Positions 34,429-45,500 are shown, counted from the stretch's first letter. The stretch: DNA of 64,000 nucleotides from Tilletia caries (GCA_032718865.1 JALUTQ010000001.1:496001-560000); one strand, 5' to 3'. Notes: generated by a model not told the origin, from the letters alone. Numbers and translations are program-made.

Positions 34429-35575
34429 CGAGGAGAGGGCAGGCGAGCCGGCATCGTTCAGGTGGATGCGGTGGTACGGGAAGAGGGGGTAGCTCTTTGC
34501 TGATGGTGAATAGTTTTACGTCGTTGCGGACATTCAAAAATCCTGTGAGTCGCTTGGACGTGGCTGGGTAACCATCGTCGTCTGCTTCCTCAGCGAACCG
34601 AGCCTGTGGCTTCGAGACCGAGTGGTCGTGGGCGAAGTCGAAATGAGCGCCGCCGCAGCGGTTGCAGGGTCGCTCGCACCAGATCGTCTCATCGGTGCCG
34701 GGCACCCGGTAATTGGGAGTGTTCTCCTTTCCGGTTCGAGGACTCTTTCCGCGGCCCAGCAGGGATGGATCGAAGTCCTCGGCGTATGCCTTCCCGCGGC
34801 GCTGGGCGACGGAGCCACGGAAAGGGCGACGGTCGGACGAAGCCTGGGCGGAGACCGGATGTGCGGCCGGAACGATCAACTTGGCAAACGAGGAGGTCCG
34901 TTGGCCACCCGTGACGAGAGACGGGCTCGCGGTCTCGACGGCCGAGGAGGGAAGCAGGGGCCGATTGTGGCGGATGCGCCAGAAGACCTCCTGGATCCGC
35001 AACTCCTCTCGAAGCCGGACGAGCGATGGTTGGCGCTCCCGCGGCTGGCGGAGAAGCATCTGGATGTCGACGGGCAGACGATCGGCGATCTCCTGGACGA
35101 CATCCTCCTCGGACATGTTCCGGAATCCGACCTTGAGCAAGGCGATCTTCGCGAACACGAAGCCAAGGATATCCTCGTGGTCCGGATCCCACGTTCGGTC
35201 GCGGGCTTGTTGGCGGACGACGGTGGATTGCGGCGAGAAATTCTCGCGGAGGGCCTCAAACCAGGAATCGATACGGCATAGGCCAGCACGCTGCTTGTCG
35301 GTCAGCGTTCAATGCCAGATGGCCGCCCGCCCCCGCAACGCGAGCGTGATCGCGCGAAGCACGGCACGGTCCCATCCCGCGTCCGTTTCGGCGAACCGGA
35401 TTGCCTGGACTCGAGCGAGGAAAAGCTCCAGGTTTTCGGGGGTGCCGTCGAAGGTGCCGGTGTCCTCGGTCTTAACGGTGTAGACCTTCGCGGACGCGCC
35501 AGAGCCGGAGGACGCGGAGGTGGCGGGACTGGGGCTTTCAGTCGAGACGCCGGAGGTGGTGGAGGTCACTCTCAT
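34421..35575 (-). pseudogene. gag: Gypsy Gag with one in-frame stop
   Basis: One frame runs from the ATG at 35575, inside the primer site (an ATG also spans the LTR/primer-site junction at 35581), to the stop at 34421, about 385 codons, but TGA occurs at 35311-35309 (GRAAIWH*TLTDKQRAG). Before it: TGTFDGTPENLELFLARVQA, a Gag-like start. After it: RTWDPDHEDILGFVFAKIAL..VQEIADRLPVD and a zinc knuckle-like CERPCNRCGGAHFDFAHDH. The pol frame is +1 relative to gag and is open through the gag end, so pol expression would need a +1 shift. Either this copy has a dead gag, or the TGA is bypassed. Confidence 0.75.
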
Positions 35576-35580
35576 CACCA
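35567..35580 (-). promoter_or_regulatory. Primer binding site of the Gypsy element
   Basis: Immediately inside the 5' LTR the minus strand reads TGGTGATGAGAGTG, complementary to a tRNA 3' end CACTCTCATCACCA. That same 3' end is present at 44968-44990 and its complement follows another LTR at 59279. Confidence 0.85.
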
Positions 35581-35857
35581 TGTGCTCACAGTTACTTATC
35601 ACTGAGTACCGCAACCAACAAGTAGGCGAAGTGAGAAGTGTGAGGATTGATTGAGAGGAAAGAGAAGGGAATTATGTACAAGAGAGAGGAAGTTATAGGA
35701 AGAGCTGCTGGGAACGATGATCATGATCACGACCTGGGAGAAAGTGGCAAGGACAAAGGGAAGTGGAGGAGTGCGTAACAAAGGGAGTTGAGTCTGAAGT
35801 GGAGTCTGAGAAGGAAGATAAGATAAGGGATGTAAAGGCTATCGGGCCGATAGCACA
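35581..35857 (-). repeat. 5' LTR of the Gypsy element
   Basis: 277 bp with TG..CA ends, flanked outside by GACAG at 35858-35862 and inside by the primer site. Confidence 0.95.
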
Positions 35858-37655
35858 GACAGAGCCGATGGAAATGAGTCCTGTGGACGCTTCCGGGAAG
35901 TCCATCGCCATGCAGCGCAACCCTCGAGACCAGCTTCGAACAAAGGCTGCTCCGGCCGGATTCAACCCGGCTTCTCTTCTCCCTGGCGTGGCGGACGAGA
36001 AGCAGATGCTGGAGGTCATCATTTCGCATGCTGTGCGTTCATGGGTCGACTCGCATCCACGGTCCGGTATTCAGCAGTCCGACATCGCACCGCCCCCTCA
36101 AGTCCTCCCTTTCCTTCCGCGTCGCACACAGACGTTAGGCCTACCCATACTCAGCCTCGATGAAGGCTCAGTGGCTGGAAACATTGCGGTCATCAAGGCC
36201 TACTGCAAGTTCCTCGGCATCGACACGGAAGCGATCTCTGAAGAGCGGATGCTGATCATCGTCGCAGACGCCTTCACGATTCTTCATCTGCGCTCTGGGC
36301 AGGCACGTCGGCTGTATGATCGCTCGAAGACACCGGCGCTCGACAAGATGCAGGGCATCCAGCTTTGGTCTGCTCTCTTTCATCTGCAGTACACCTTTCA
36401 GAAGTACTTCCTTGACGCCCACAGCGGTACCGTCGCCAATCAAAGTCAAATCAGCGCAAGAGTTCTATGCGACAAAGTCGGCATGAAGAACCTGTGCTCG
36501 GGGAACACCGACTTCCACGAGGCAGACGCGTTCATCAAGATCTTGTTCGCAGCTTTGATCGACGCGATCCTTACCCCGGCGCTGGGTGAGCAGGTCTCAA
36601 TGGATGCGGATGGTGGAGGGGATACCAATGCGGACGATCCGGAGCAACCATTCGTCGACATTCCCGTCGACACAGTCGTATCCAAGGCACGAGCGCTGCT
36701 AAAGAATCTCCTGCACGGCGATGCGGAGTCCGTGGCTCTTCGACACGGGGACGAGGACAAGGCCGACTTGTTTTTTCTTCAAGGTCGGGAGATGCTGAGG
36801 GACGCAGCTATCTACCTCGAGCTGAAGGACTCGGTCAAGAAGGGTGACCCAGGACGCCTTCTTGTGGCGGCCAAATTTACCGTCCCTCGGTTCGCAGCGA
36901 CCGAGCATCATCGGTACGTCTCCGAGGTTCTGGAAATGCTCCACCAGGTCCGACACGAGCTTCCTCCAGCGTTGGCGACCACCATGATGTCGGCGTCACT
37001 TGTGAATCACTCCGGTCGTTCCGACACCTGGCTTCCTGCGGACCTTGACATCGAGCATCAAGTGAATGAGCTGAAGAATGTCTTTAAGGTGACAGCATCG
37101 TCAGACGCCGTACGAAACGGACACATCGGTCAAATCATCAACATTCTGCGGGAACAACGACTCCGATGGTACCTTGCTGTGGGTATCAGCAGCCGAAACT
37201 CCAAGCACTCCGAGCGGTCAACGCACAGAAGCATCCAGCTACTGTCCCGCCACGTCATCGAGCAAGCCGTTTTCCAGTGGACTTCTGGACGACGGTGCCA
37301 AGCCTACGAGCTCAACCGGGGCGACGATGTTCACCGTCGGAAGAAGATGAACGAACGCAGTCCAAAGCAAGCCAAGGGGCTCGCGACTGACTTCCACGTC
37401 TACGGATTCGCTCGGCTGGTTGGTGGGGGAGGACAAGCTGGCATGCTCTCGGATTGGATGTCGCGCCGAGGACGAGATATGGGAAAGGAGACAGAGGCCA
37501 CCAGCACAAACGACGCGACCATGGCTGCGCAGCCCGATGAGCTTGAGGAGGCCGATAACCTCGAGGATCTTCTTGACGACAGTTACTTCCCTGAAGTCGA
37601 CGTTGACGCTCTCATGGGTGGCTTCGTCATGCTTCAAGATGAAGAGAACATGTAG
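35858..37655 (+). pseudogene. DUF6589 protein gene, 3' part
   Basis: Continuous frame from the insertion point (..TEPMEMSPVDASGKSIAMQR) to a stop at 37655, about 598 residues. It matches the C-terminal DUF6589 region of basidiomycete genes: LPFLPRRTQTLGLPILSLDE, ISEERMLIIVADAFTILHLR, MQGIQLWSALFHLQYTFQKY, NTDFHEADAFIKILFAALID and VSKARALLKNLLHGD. It ends in an acidic tail. DUF6589 proteins are expanded in basidiomycetes and associated with mobile DNA; their biochemical role is unknown. Joined with 28630-30067 it would be one gene. Confidence 0.8.
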
Positions 37656-37708
37656 GACGAGGACCGAAGGGGGAAGGAGAGTGGAGACACATCGCACACA
37701 CGCTCCCT

Positions 37709-38698
37709 GACTCGCTCCTCATCGACACCGACGAGCCCACGCTGGGCGAACGCATCAGGACCACCACAGCCAAGCCAAGGCGCATCCAAAACGGACACCA
37801 CCACCACCACAACGATCACGATCACGAGGATGACCTCCCCAACGGAGTCACCAAGACGAATGCACAACCCAACCAAGCCGAGCACGCAGACGGAGACGAG
37901 ATCACGCCCTTCCCGCTACCCGCAGCCGTATCCGGGAACCCACTAGCCTCCTCCCCGCCCTCTCCCACGCACTCACACAAGCCCTCCACTCGGCCGACAA
38001 AGCACTGCTCTCCTCCATCCTAGCACACTACGACCCGCTCCTCATCCGCTCACCGTACAACGTCTCACCGGCGCCCAGGCACTCTCCCTCCTCGAGCAGC
38101 TCGTCGCCAGACTCGTGGGGGCCTCGAAAGATGGGCAGGAGGAGGTGCGGCGGCGAACGACGCGCTCGCCAGGGGAAGCTCGACGGGTAAAGTACGGACT
38201 ACCATCGAGTGGATCCGATCTGTGCTCCTCCTGCACACCTCGTATCTCATGGCCCTCCCGCACCTCACCACCCGACTCGCATCGCTCCATATGGCACTCT
38301 CGTCCCGCCTGGCCTCCCATACCAAGTTGCTCGGCCTCCAGGGCAGGCTCGAGTTGGTCTTGAGTCAGATCGAGATCAGGGCTGCCTATGCTGCTGTGGC
38401 GGGCAGGGGGGCACAGGGGGTAAAGTCGCGCTTGGCTAATGCGGGCGCGGGGGCTCCGGCTTCGGGATCGAAGAAGAAGGGTGCGAAGGGTCGCGGTCGC
38501 GGTCCTGCTGATGATCCGACGCGATGGATCGAGCCGAGCGATGATGCAGATGACGATCACATGAAGCAGCAGACACAGAACACAGAGGCACAGAACACAA
38601 TACACATGAACCATTACACAATGATTTACTGCTCAACATACTCATCGGCCCATCCAGTGAGTAGAGTATATTCACGTGTCTTGTGTGCAACCGCGTAG
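37709..38698 (+). pseudogene. UTP5 (pseudogene): Decayed C-terminal part of UTP5 (WDR43)
   Basis: UTP5 is part of the t-UTP complex of the small-subunit processome. The order is right but the frame changes at least three times: DSLLIDTDEPTLGERIR (37709), TSLLPALSHALTQALHSADK then ALLSSILAHYDPLLIRS (about 37950-38050), VQRLTGAQALSLLEQLVARL (38058), ANDALARGSSTGKVRTTIEW (38149), then the Utp12-type helical domain IRSVLLLHTSYLMALPHLTT and LLGLQGRLELVLSQIEIR, and a basic GSKKKGAKGRG tail. The WD40 N-terminal part is absent: the DUF6589 gene ends about 50 bp upstream. Confidence 0.7.
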
Positions 38699-38838
38699 AG
38701 TCCAGCTAAGCTAACACTATTTCCTCTCCTTCGACAGTCTGGTCGGGCATCGGAGCCATTTAGCTGAAGCAAACACAATGATGGTGTGTGTGAGCAGTGA
38801 GTGTGACTCCGATAACGCAGTATGCAAAGTTCTGAATG

Positions 38839-41219
38839 CTAACCTGTGTGTCCCAATGGAATCAGTGGTACTGCTTGTGGGTTCGCTGCGTTCCAATCCC
38901 TGCAGGCTTTGCAGGAGTATGTCCTCGGTCGAGACTGTGAAAGTGAGACAATCAGGTAAGAAATGAACATGCAGCCGACCGGATGTCCATGTTCACTCGC
39001 TTTACTCACCGCGCTCCCACTCCCCGTTCCGCTACCTTCAGCCGTACCACTTCCGCTCGCTACTGCACTGCCTCCAGCCATACCATTTCCGCTTGCCGCT
39101 GCCTGTGAAGCCCTCTGTGCTTTCTTCGCAGCACGCTCCTCGGCCCGACTTCTAGCGCGTTCATCGGCACGACGATCAGCTTCTGCCTTCTGCTGTTCGC
39201 GCTCCTTTTTGCGCTCCGCATCGTACGTTCCAATGTTCTCCTTCAGCCATGCCGTCAACTCAGGCTGCACAACTGACTTCGCTTCCATCTGCACGTAGTC
39301 CCCAACAGCATCGTCCTGTCCAGCTCCGAGGGCCTTGTCGATTTTGCCGAGGTTCTTCACGACTGAAGCCACATCCTCGGATCGGAAGAAGTAGGCAATA
39401 CCGAGCCACGAAGGTACGCCTTCCACCTTCGACCAATGTTCCTTCCATCGTGTTTGTCGCCACTGACGGAGCTTGGGCTCGATAAACTCCTGCAGTTTTG
39501 TGATCCCGGTCCGAGCTCGACCTTCTTCGACCTTCTCCGGCAGCAGAGCGTCAGGAACCTTCGGCAGCTCCTTCGGATTGCAGACGCAGCAGCACGGTCC
39601 ATCTTTTGCGATGTTGGGACCGAAGATGTATTCTGCCGACGGCACATTTTCGGGCGAAGGCTGGCCCAAGAAGTCATTGATCATGGTACGTATGCACCCT
39701 TTCCGCAGGAGCGCATGATGAACGACCTTGACGATTTGTTCGTCTGCCGTCGTATTCAGCCTCGTCGAGACTGCCTCCGGCTCTGCGGCTCCCGCTGGTT
39801 CCTCCTCGTCAACTTCACCCACCTCGGCCGCGAGCAAAGCATCAGCTTGGGCTTGAGGTGCGGCCATCGCCGCAGGAACGGCCCAAGGATCGGCAAGAAT
39901 GACACCCAGGGCATGGCTTCGCGGATTCCGACCAGCGCGACCGAGGCGCTGCATAATTGCTGCAAGTGAGTCCAAGATCCGCCACTGAATGACCCTCAGG
40001 ATTCTTTGCAGGTCTGCTCCCATACCAAGTGCGCTTGTGCTGATCACACACAAGATCCTTCCCGATTCCAGAAGATCCTTTACCTGAGCGCGATGAGAAT
40101 CGCTCATGTCTGCCGACACCAGGAGAACGACGTCCTCCAGTCCGAGCCGTGAGTACCAAGCCTGGACTTGACGGAACATCTCCAGCTGTTGCGTTTTGTT
40201 ATTGTTGTAAATGATCGTCGGCTTGCACCTCTCCTTTAGTGCCCGCATCTCCGCGTCGTTCGCCGGCTTCGTTCCATGCAGCTCGGGCAGCCACGCCAGG
40301 ATGTCGCGAAAGGAAGCAAGCGGGTATCGGATCGGCGCGACGACATACTCGATGTTTGGCCGATCGACACCGATATCAAGGACAAAAGGGTCGTTGAGCT
40401 CAAAGTGGCGGAGGACCTCCTTCCGATAGTTGGCAGGAAGGGTCCCGCTCATCGCGAGCCCGGGGATGTCGGCCTGTGGAGGAATCAGAAGGGCATGAAG
40501 ATCAGCATACATTGACTCGGTGAGTACGTCTGCGCTCAGTACGCTCTTACCAAATGTCTGAGGATGCTGACGTCTTTGATCCCCTTCCGGAACGTGGAGT
40601 CGACAGCCCAGTCCTTCAGGACCTGGCACTCATCGAACACAATACCGCCCAGGGATGCCTTGAAGTTCGAATCCAGCAGGACCTCTTTAAATGCGTTTCC
40701 GATGGCCATCTCAGGCGAGACGAATACCATGCGGAAATTGCCGGCCTTGATCTCCTCGAATAGCTTGGGCGTTCGATTTTCCGCATGTATGTAGACTGCC
40801 TCCTTGCCCATCCGGGCCGCAAGTTCTTCTAACAGACTCTGAAGCGGTTCCATGACAACGAATGTCTTATCAGGAAGCATGTGGAGGAGTAAGTTGAGGA
40901 TATAGCCCTTGCCAGAGCCAGTCGGCGCGATAACAAGTCCATCCTGACCTCTTGCCAGGCCTGCCACCGCATCCTTTTGCCATTGTTTGGGGGGGTAAGG
41001 GAGTCCTGGCTCAGCTGCAGCCCAATCCAGCTCAACGTTGCTGTAACGAGATAGGCGAGGGCGTTTCCGTGCTGGCGCCGCAGCTTGCGTGTCTTGTGTT
41101 GATGCGCTCATGCTGTCTGAGTCTGGTGAGATTGGCGCGGGCAGGGACGGTGTTGATGTATGCAGTATGAGATTTCGGGTCAAATCCACTAAGTTGGTCC
41201 GTGGATGGATTTCAGCCAT
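38839..41219 (-). CDS. RecQ-like DExH helicase
   Basis: Exons 41219-40551 and 40473-38839 join (intron GTAAGA..CCACAG, 77 nt) to about 767 residues. Helicase motifs: Walker A in IAPTGSGKGYILNLLLHML, motif II as VFDECQV (DECQ rather than DEAH/DECH), motif III MSGTLPANYRKEVLRHF, later TIIYNNNKTQQ, ISTSALGMGADLQRILRVI and MQRLGRAGRNPRSHALG. A Cys cluster (GPCCCVCNPKE) follows, then an Ala/Glu/Arg-rich coiled coil (AERKKEREQQKAEADRRADE). Such RecQ-like genes are multicopy near transposons in basidiomycetes. The frame is intact. The extreme C-terminus could contain another small intron. Confidence 0.75.
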
Positions 41220-41359
41220 TTTGAATGAGTTTGTGATCAGGCGTGCTGTCGCACCAAAATCGGAAGCTTCACTTCCATTTCGTTCTCGGATCTCGGCCGA
41301 GAAATTCTCCACACTGCACAGCACGCCTGATACTATGAGGCTACTTGTTTTCTCTCCTC

Positions 41360-42380
41360 GGCGTTGACTGCGTCGGCGACCATGTGATCATCCGCACTAT
41401 GTATGTGGATCCCCCAGACTTTAGTATGGGGTTATATCTGCCCCTTAGATCTTACGGCCGAGACGAATATTGCAACATTCCTCGAATAAAATCTTTCAAA
41501 ACTTCTTGAAATCTTCTCAAACTTCGCCTGGGTGTCCGTGTTCTAAGCATCCATCGACGCTCTCGATTTCTCCCAGTTTAATTTATGAAGATAGCAATTT
41601 GCTGTTCACATGCCGTCCTTCCGCCATTCGTTGCCCGTTTCTGTCTCTCTTCCACCTCCACTTTTCCCACGCCTTCGATAGCCATATTCAAAACTCAAAA
41701 CCCTCCGAGAAAGTTGTAAGGTCTTCAACTTTTTGACGAACGCATTATGTACGCTGGTACTATGCTAGAGTGCAGCTGGATAAAAGATTCACCTGTATGC
41801 GGGTGCGGAGTAATTAATGGAATGAAACCTTTAGCCGACAGAGCCTCTTGGCGAAGGGGTGCAGCAATTCCAACGCGTCCGCAGCGGAGGAGATTGCGGA
41901 CCCTGAGCCGATAGTCAGACTAGAGTCTCGACTAGTAGAGAGATCTGTGGAAAAGCTTGTCGATTTCACTATGGTACAATGGGGAGGAGCCGTTTTATAG
42001 GCGGGGGAATTGGAGCGTGAGAAGAGAAGAGAGGAGTGGCACCACATTGCGCAATGATTAGGGAGCAGGAAGGGAGAAGACGCGTGGCGAGCGCGTGGCG
42101 CGAGCGCGAGAAAGCAAACTGGCAGAAGTGAGTCTGGGGAGTCTGGAGTCTGGAAGAGTCTGAGTCTACTATGACTTATGAGTGGTGATTATAACCTGAG
42201 TCTGGGGCTGAGTCTGGTCATGAGCTTGGGCCACCCAGCATAGGTACGCAGCTACCAAGTACCAACTGCCCAACTTACTCCAGCGTTCACTAACCTTCAA
42301 CCCTGACCTGCCTACAACTTACAAGTCGTGCCAGTGGTAAGTTGCTTGAGATACACGCCTACATCTACCAGGTGATGGTG
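41360..42380. other. Repeat-poor intergenic DNA
   Basis: No gene recognised. Only short frames; some CTGAGTCTGG/GAGTCTGG repeats near 42125-42220. Confidence 0.4.
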
Positions 42381-42391
42381 CCTCAAAATGC

Positions 42392-42518
42392 TACTGACTA
42401 CTGAGTACTGACTACTGACTAATGACTACTGAGTACTGACTACTGAGTACTGAGTACTGACTACTGACTACTAACTACTGACTACTGACTACTGACTACT
42501 GACTAGGTGTACTGACTA
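42392..42518. repeat. Tandem repeat of (TGACTAC)/(TGAGTAC)-type units
   Basis: About 12 copies of a 7-10 bp unit alternating ACTACTGACT and ACTGAGTACTG, imperfect microsatellite. Confidence 0.85.
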
Positions 42519-42839
42519 CTGAGGTCTGACTGTTTGAGTGCTCATATTCCTACGTTCTTTTCTATTCCGATTTTATTCTTGCTGCTGGTAGATGGTAGTC
42601 CGGGCCCCGGGGTCCTGATCAGCTTCATTACTTCTATTTTAATCTCCGACGTTCTACCGGACTTGGCATTACAATATTGACCCATTGTCATATGCATTCA
42701 TGCTGCATGCTACATGCATCATCGCGGGCAGCATTGCTTATTTTCTGACTTCTCAGAACACTCTTGCAACTTTGCAAGAACGAATGCACTCACACACTAA
42801 GCGCCATTCTATCAAGTTAATGAGATACTGATCTGCTCA

Positions 42840-42960
42840 TCAGCTCATCTGCTCATGGGCTCATCCGCTCATCATATACGTCATGTGTGACAGCTCACGG
42901 CGGAGAGCTCTCAGGGTAGCGAAGCTACCCTGAGAGCGAGGCGCGGTAAGCGTCAGTCCA
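42840..42960. repeat. Diverged copy of Harbinger 3' sequence with a perfect hairpin
   Basis: CTCTCAGGGTAGC (42908-42920), GAA, then GCTACCCTGAGAG (42924-42936) form a perfect 13-bp inverted repeat. The surrounding ATCTGCTCAT..GGCGGAGAGCTC resembles 43048-43086 at the end of the transposase gene, so this is probably a partial tandem copy. Confidence 0.5.
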
Positions 42961-43015
42961 TATTGATTTATCACCTGTGTTCTGTGGGTCACCGATCAGG
43001 TCCGCAATACACATG

Positions 43016-44057
43016 TTACATTACACCTTTGGGGAGTACCATCTGCTCATCATCTATGTTATGTGGAAAATCATGGCGGAGAGCTCGAAGGGTAGCAAAG
43101 CCAAACGCACCCTGGAGGGTTCCATTCCCCATTCCGCAGCTTGGCGCTGGCGGATGCGGGATGATGGCCTCCCACAGGCGGTGTGTGTTCCCGTCTTGCT
43201 CCTTTGCCGCCACATTCTCCTTCGGCTTGCTGAGGATCTTGCCGGACACCTCCTGGTTGTTGGGGAAGGCGGAGTCGGCAAGGAGGGCGAAAGGTGCCGG
43301 GGTGCGCTCGGGGTTGCTTAGGATGTCGTAGAGCCCGTTCGCAATCTTAGCCTCGTGCCATGATCCCGCGTTGTTAAAGCTTGCCCAGGCAATCTCCCCA
43401 TTGGTCAGAAAGATTATCACCTGGCTGCAGTATGTGTCTCCTAGCCAGCCGTTGTAGTAGGCGTTCTGTTCCTCGACATACCCTGGCTGGTAGATGCGCA
43501 GGTTGAGACCGTCGACGAACCCGAACACGTGCTTGAGAAGGGGCTCGCGGGCGCGCACGGCAGCGGCCATGGCGCCCATGATCTCAGGGGTGAGCCAGCG
43601 TATCGCCCAAGCGTCCTTGTCCTCGCTCATCATTGCTTTCATTGCCTCGAGACCGACCCAGATTGCACGAGAGACGACGCTGGGCGTGATGCCAAAGAGC
43701 AAAGCGATTGATTTCTGGCGCTGAGGAGTCGTGAGGTACGAGAGGACAAGTGCGAGGTGGAGTTCGGGGGTGAGGAGACGAGGCCGACGCAGGCGACGCG
43801 GTGGGGCAGGCAGGTGCAGACGCCGGACAGTAGCGAGAGAGGAGATCACGGAAAATATCCACGTCAAAGCCAAACGCAGCAATAAATGCCATGTCGTCTT
43901 TCGTTCGCAGTACACGGGCGATGGCCGACTGAGTGGGAGGAACGAGCGAGCGACGGATAAGGTAGACTGGGCGACGTTGAGGAGAGAGCGCAACAGCAGC
44001 GGCACCGAGCACGAGCGCAAGCAGCAGACGACGGCGACGAGCAGAATGTATGGGCAT
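43016..44057 (-). pseudogene. PIF/Harbinger (HARBI1-like) transposase, frameshifted
   Basis: From an ATG at 44057 (MPIHSARRRR..) the frame reads DDMAFIAAFGFDVDIFRDLL, typical of the N-terminus. It shifts near 43810 to PRLLTPELHLALVLSYLTTP, FGITPSVVSRAIWVGLEAM, the first Asp in FGFVDGLNLRIYQP, YNGWLGDTYCSQVIIFLTNG, NNAGSWHEAKIANGLYDIL and the second Asp in LLADSAFP. The third catalytic residue should be in QAAEWGM, and that peptide exists (about 43130) but in another frame; downstream TLQGAFG is back in the first frame. The C-terminal part is missing. It appears inactive. Confidence 0.7.
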
Positions 44058-44340
44058 TGGATTTAATATTGAGAATGATGATGGAGTGTGACAATCTAGA
44101 CGGCGAAGGCAAGCAGTGGTGGTCAGCGCTTGCAGATGAGTGTGGACAGCGAGGCACCGGACAGCAGACAGTCTCACAAAAGTACCGAGCACGATTGACG
44201 AGCACGGAGCAGTGCAAAATATATTGTGTATTGTATTGCTGTTGGAAAAAAAATCGGTAGTTAGTGATGAGTTCTCTTTATGGGCCATGAGGTACTAGTC
44301 GAGAAAGATGGGATGCCGGGCCGGTCCGGGAGAGACACAC

Positions 44341-44349
44341 AGAGAGAGA

Positions 44350-44389
<40 letters not shown>
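44341..44389. repeat. (GA)n microsatellite
   Basis: GAGAGA tract interrupted by AAAGAGAAAG, ending in GGGGGG. Confidence 0.9.
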
Positions 44390-44392
<3 letters not shown>

Positions 44393-44900
44393 ATAGTTTC
44401 TCACCAGCGTAGATGGATGTGATGGCCGAAGTGAGGGAACCCGAACGCGAATCCAAAATGCTATTGATATTCTGATTTCTGTGTATGCGAGTAGGAGAAA
44501 TGCTTTGGTGTCAGTAATTGTCACCGGAAGACGGAACGGAGACGAACGCACCGACGAGACGCAACGAGGGTCGGGGGAACCAGACGCGACGCGGGAAAGA
44601 GACGGCGACGGGCGAGAGGGCCGAGAGGAGAGCCAGAGGGGCGGAGGGCGGCCGGCGCAGATGTGATTGGAGCTGCAGATGCTGTATGGGGAGGAGGGAA
44701 GAGAATTAGCACAATCAGGTAATGCTACGCGTTTTCAGCCGTTGAACTCACCGAGTTCCGCCTGATGTAGTCTGTGACTGATGACCTGTGAGGGAAGAGA
44801 ACCAAGTGGGCGAGAGAGAAAGGGGGCTGAAGAAGGGAAGAAAAAGGAGGAGGGAAGGGCTTTTGAAAAGGGACAGGGATTTTGACAAATAGATGCCGCT
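44390..44900. other. No gene seen
   Basis: Purine-rich stretches and short frames only. Confidence 0.35.
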
Positions 44901-44903
44901 GAT

Positions 44904-44990
44904 CGGAAGCTATCGCTGGCAGTCACGCTGGTTCTGCCGTGAGTCCGAAAGGGCGTGGGTTCGAATCCCACTCTCATCACCATCACTACC
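44904..44990 (+). other. tRNA-like 3' half with encoded CCA next to an LTR
   Basis: AAGGGCGTGGGTTCGAATCC then CACTCTCATCACCA has a perfect T-arm (GTGGG TTCGAAT CCCAC), a type-II-like variable arm and an encoded CCA. The 5' part does not fold into a proper cloverleaf (GATG only pairs with CATC at the acceptor), so it is not a functional tRNA. Its 3' end equals the primer for the two LTR elements in this window. Confidence 0.5.
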
Positions 44991-44991
44991 A

Positions 44992-45242
44992 TGTCACAGA
45001 TGCCCTGATCAGTCGGCGTCCACAGCCAAAAGAAAAGGTGCAAATGCTTAATGCTGAGTGAGAATTGATCGATGAGGAAGCCAGGACTAAGTACAATGGG
45101 AAGCGTGAAGGAAAAGTGTGACTGGAAGAAGGGCGTGAGAAAGTGGAGGTTGAGTTGTTGCTGTGCGGAGTGCGTGAGAGAAAGGGGAGAAGAGGAGATA
45201 AGAGAAAGGAGATAAGATAGAGAGCGCTGGTCATCCAGCACA
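44992..45242 (-). repeat. Solo-type copy of the 251-bp LTR
   Basis: On the minus strand it starts TGTGCTGGATGACCAGCG and ends CTGTGACA, the same length and nearly the same sequence as 59028-59278 and 61276-61526. The flanking 5-mers differ (no target duplication seen). It is followed on the minus strand by TGGTAGTGA and then the complement of the tRNA-like sequence. Confidence 0.85.
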
Positions 45243-45430
45243 CGTGAGTATTGGCAACCGTCACCTTCCGGTCGATAAACTGAACTTCTTCCGTCACAGC
45301 ACGCTCATTTCATTTTGGAAGTCAGCCATTGTACGATGCCAAAAGACGGCGTGTTGTAACGAGTTTTGAAGCAAGCAGTGTTGGACGTGGAATAAATAGC
45401 ATAGACGAGAAGTATTTTCGAAGCAAAAAT

Positions 45431-45500
45431 GCTTCTGTGATGTAGTGGTTAGCACGTCGACTTGTTTGTCCGGTGCACACGCAGGGTCGAATCCCGATGC
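45431..45500 (+). other. Second tRNA-like sequence (A and B boxes)
   Basis: TGATGTAGTGGTTAGCACG resembles an A box and D-arm; GGGTCGAATCCC resembles a B box and T-arm but is one base short. The acceptor ends do not pair. Probably a tRNA-derived repeat head or a tRNA pseudogene. Confidence 0.4.

Larger units (their letters stand above)
30068..35857 (-). mobile_element. Ty3/Gypsy LTR retrotransposon, recent insertion
   Basis: Two 277-bp LTRs (30068-30344 and 35581-35857) begin TGTG and end CACA, and I found one difference between them (CACTAAG/CACTGAG). The target duplication GACAG is at 30063-30067 and 35858-35862. The primer site lies directly inside the 5' LTR, and gag and pol run on the minus strand. 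Near-identical LTRs mean a recent insertion. Removing the element and one GACAG restores the reading frame of the DUF6589 gene (..PTTT|EPMEMSP..). Confidence 0.95.

Noticed and set aside
42392..42518. CRISPR-like array
   Set aside because: Units are 7-10 bp with no spacers, a simple tandem repeat in a eukaryote.
44904..44990. Functional tRNA gene
   Set aside because: The T-arm is perfect but the 5' half does not pair as a cloverleaf and CCA is encoded, so it is a tRNA-derived copy.
45431..45500. Functional tRNA gene
   Set aside because: A- and B-box-like parts are present, but the acceptor and anticodon stems do not pair and the T-loop is one base short.
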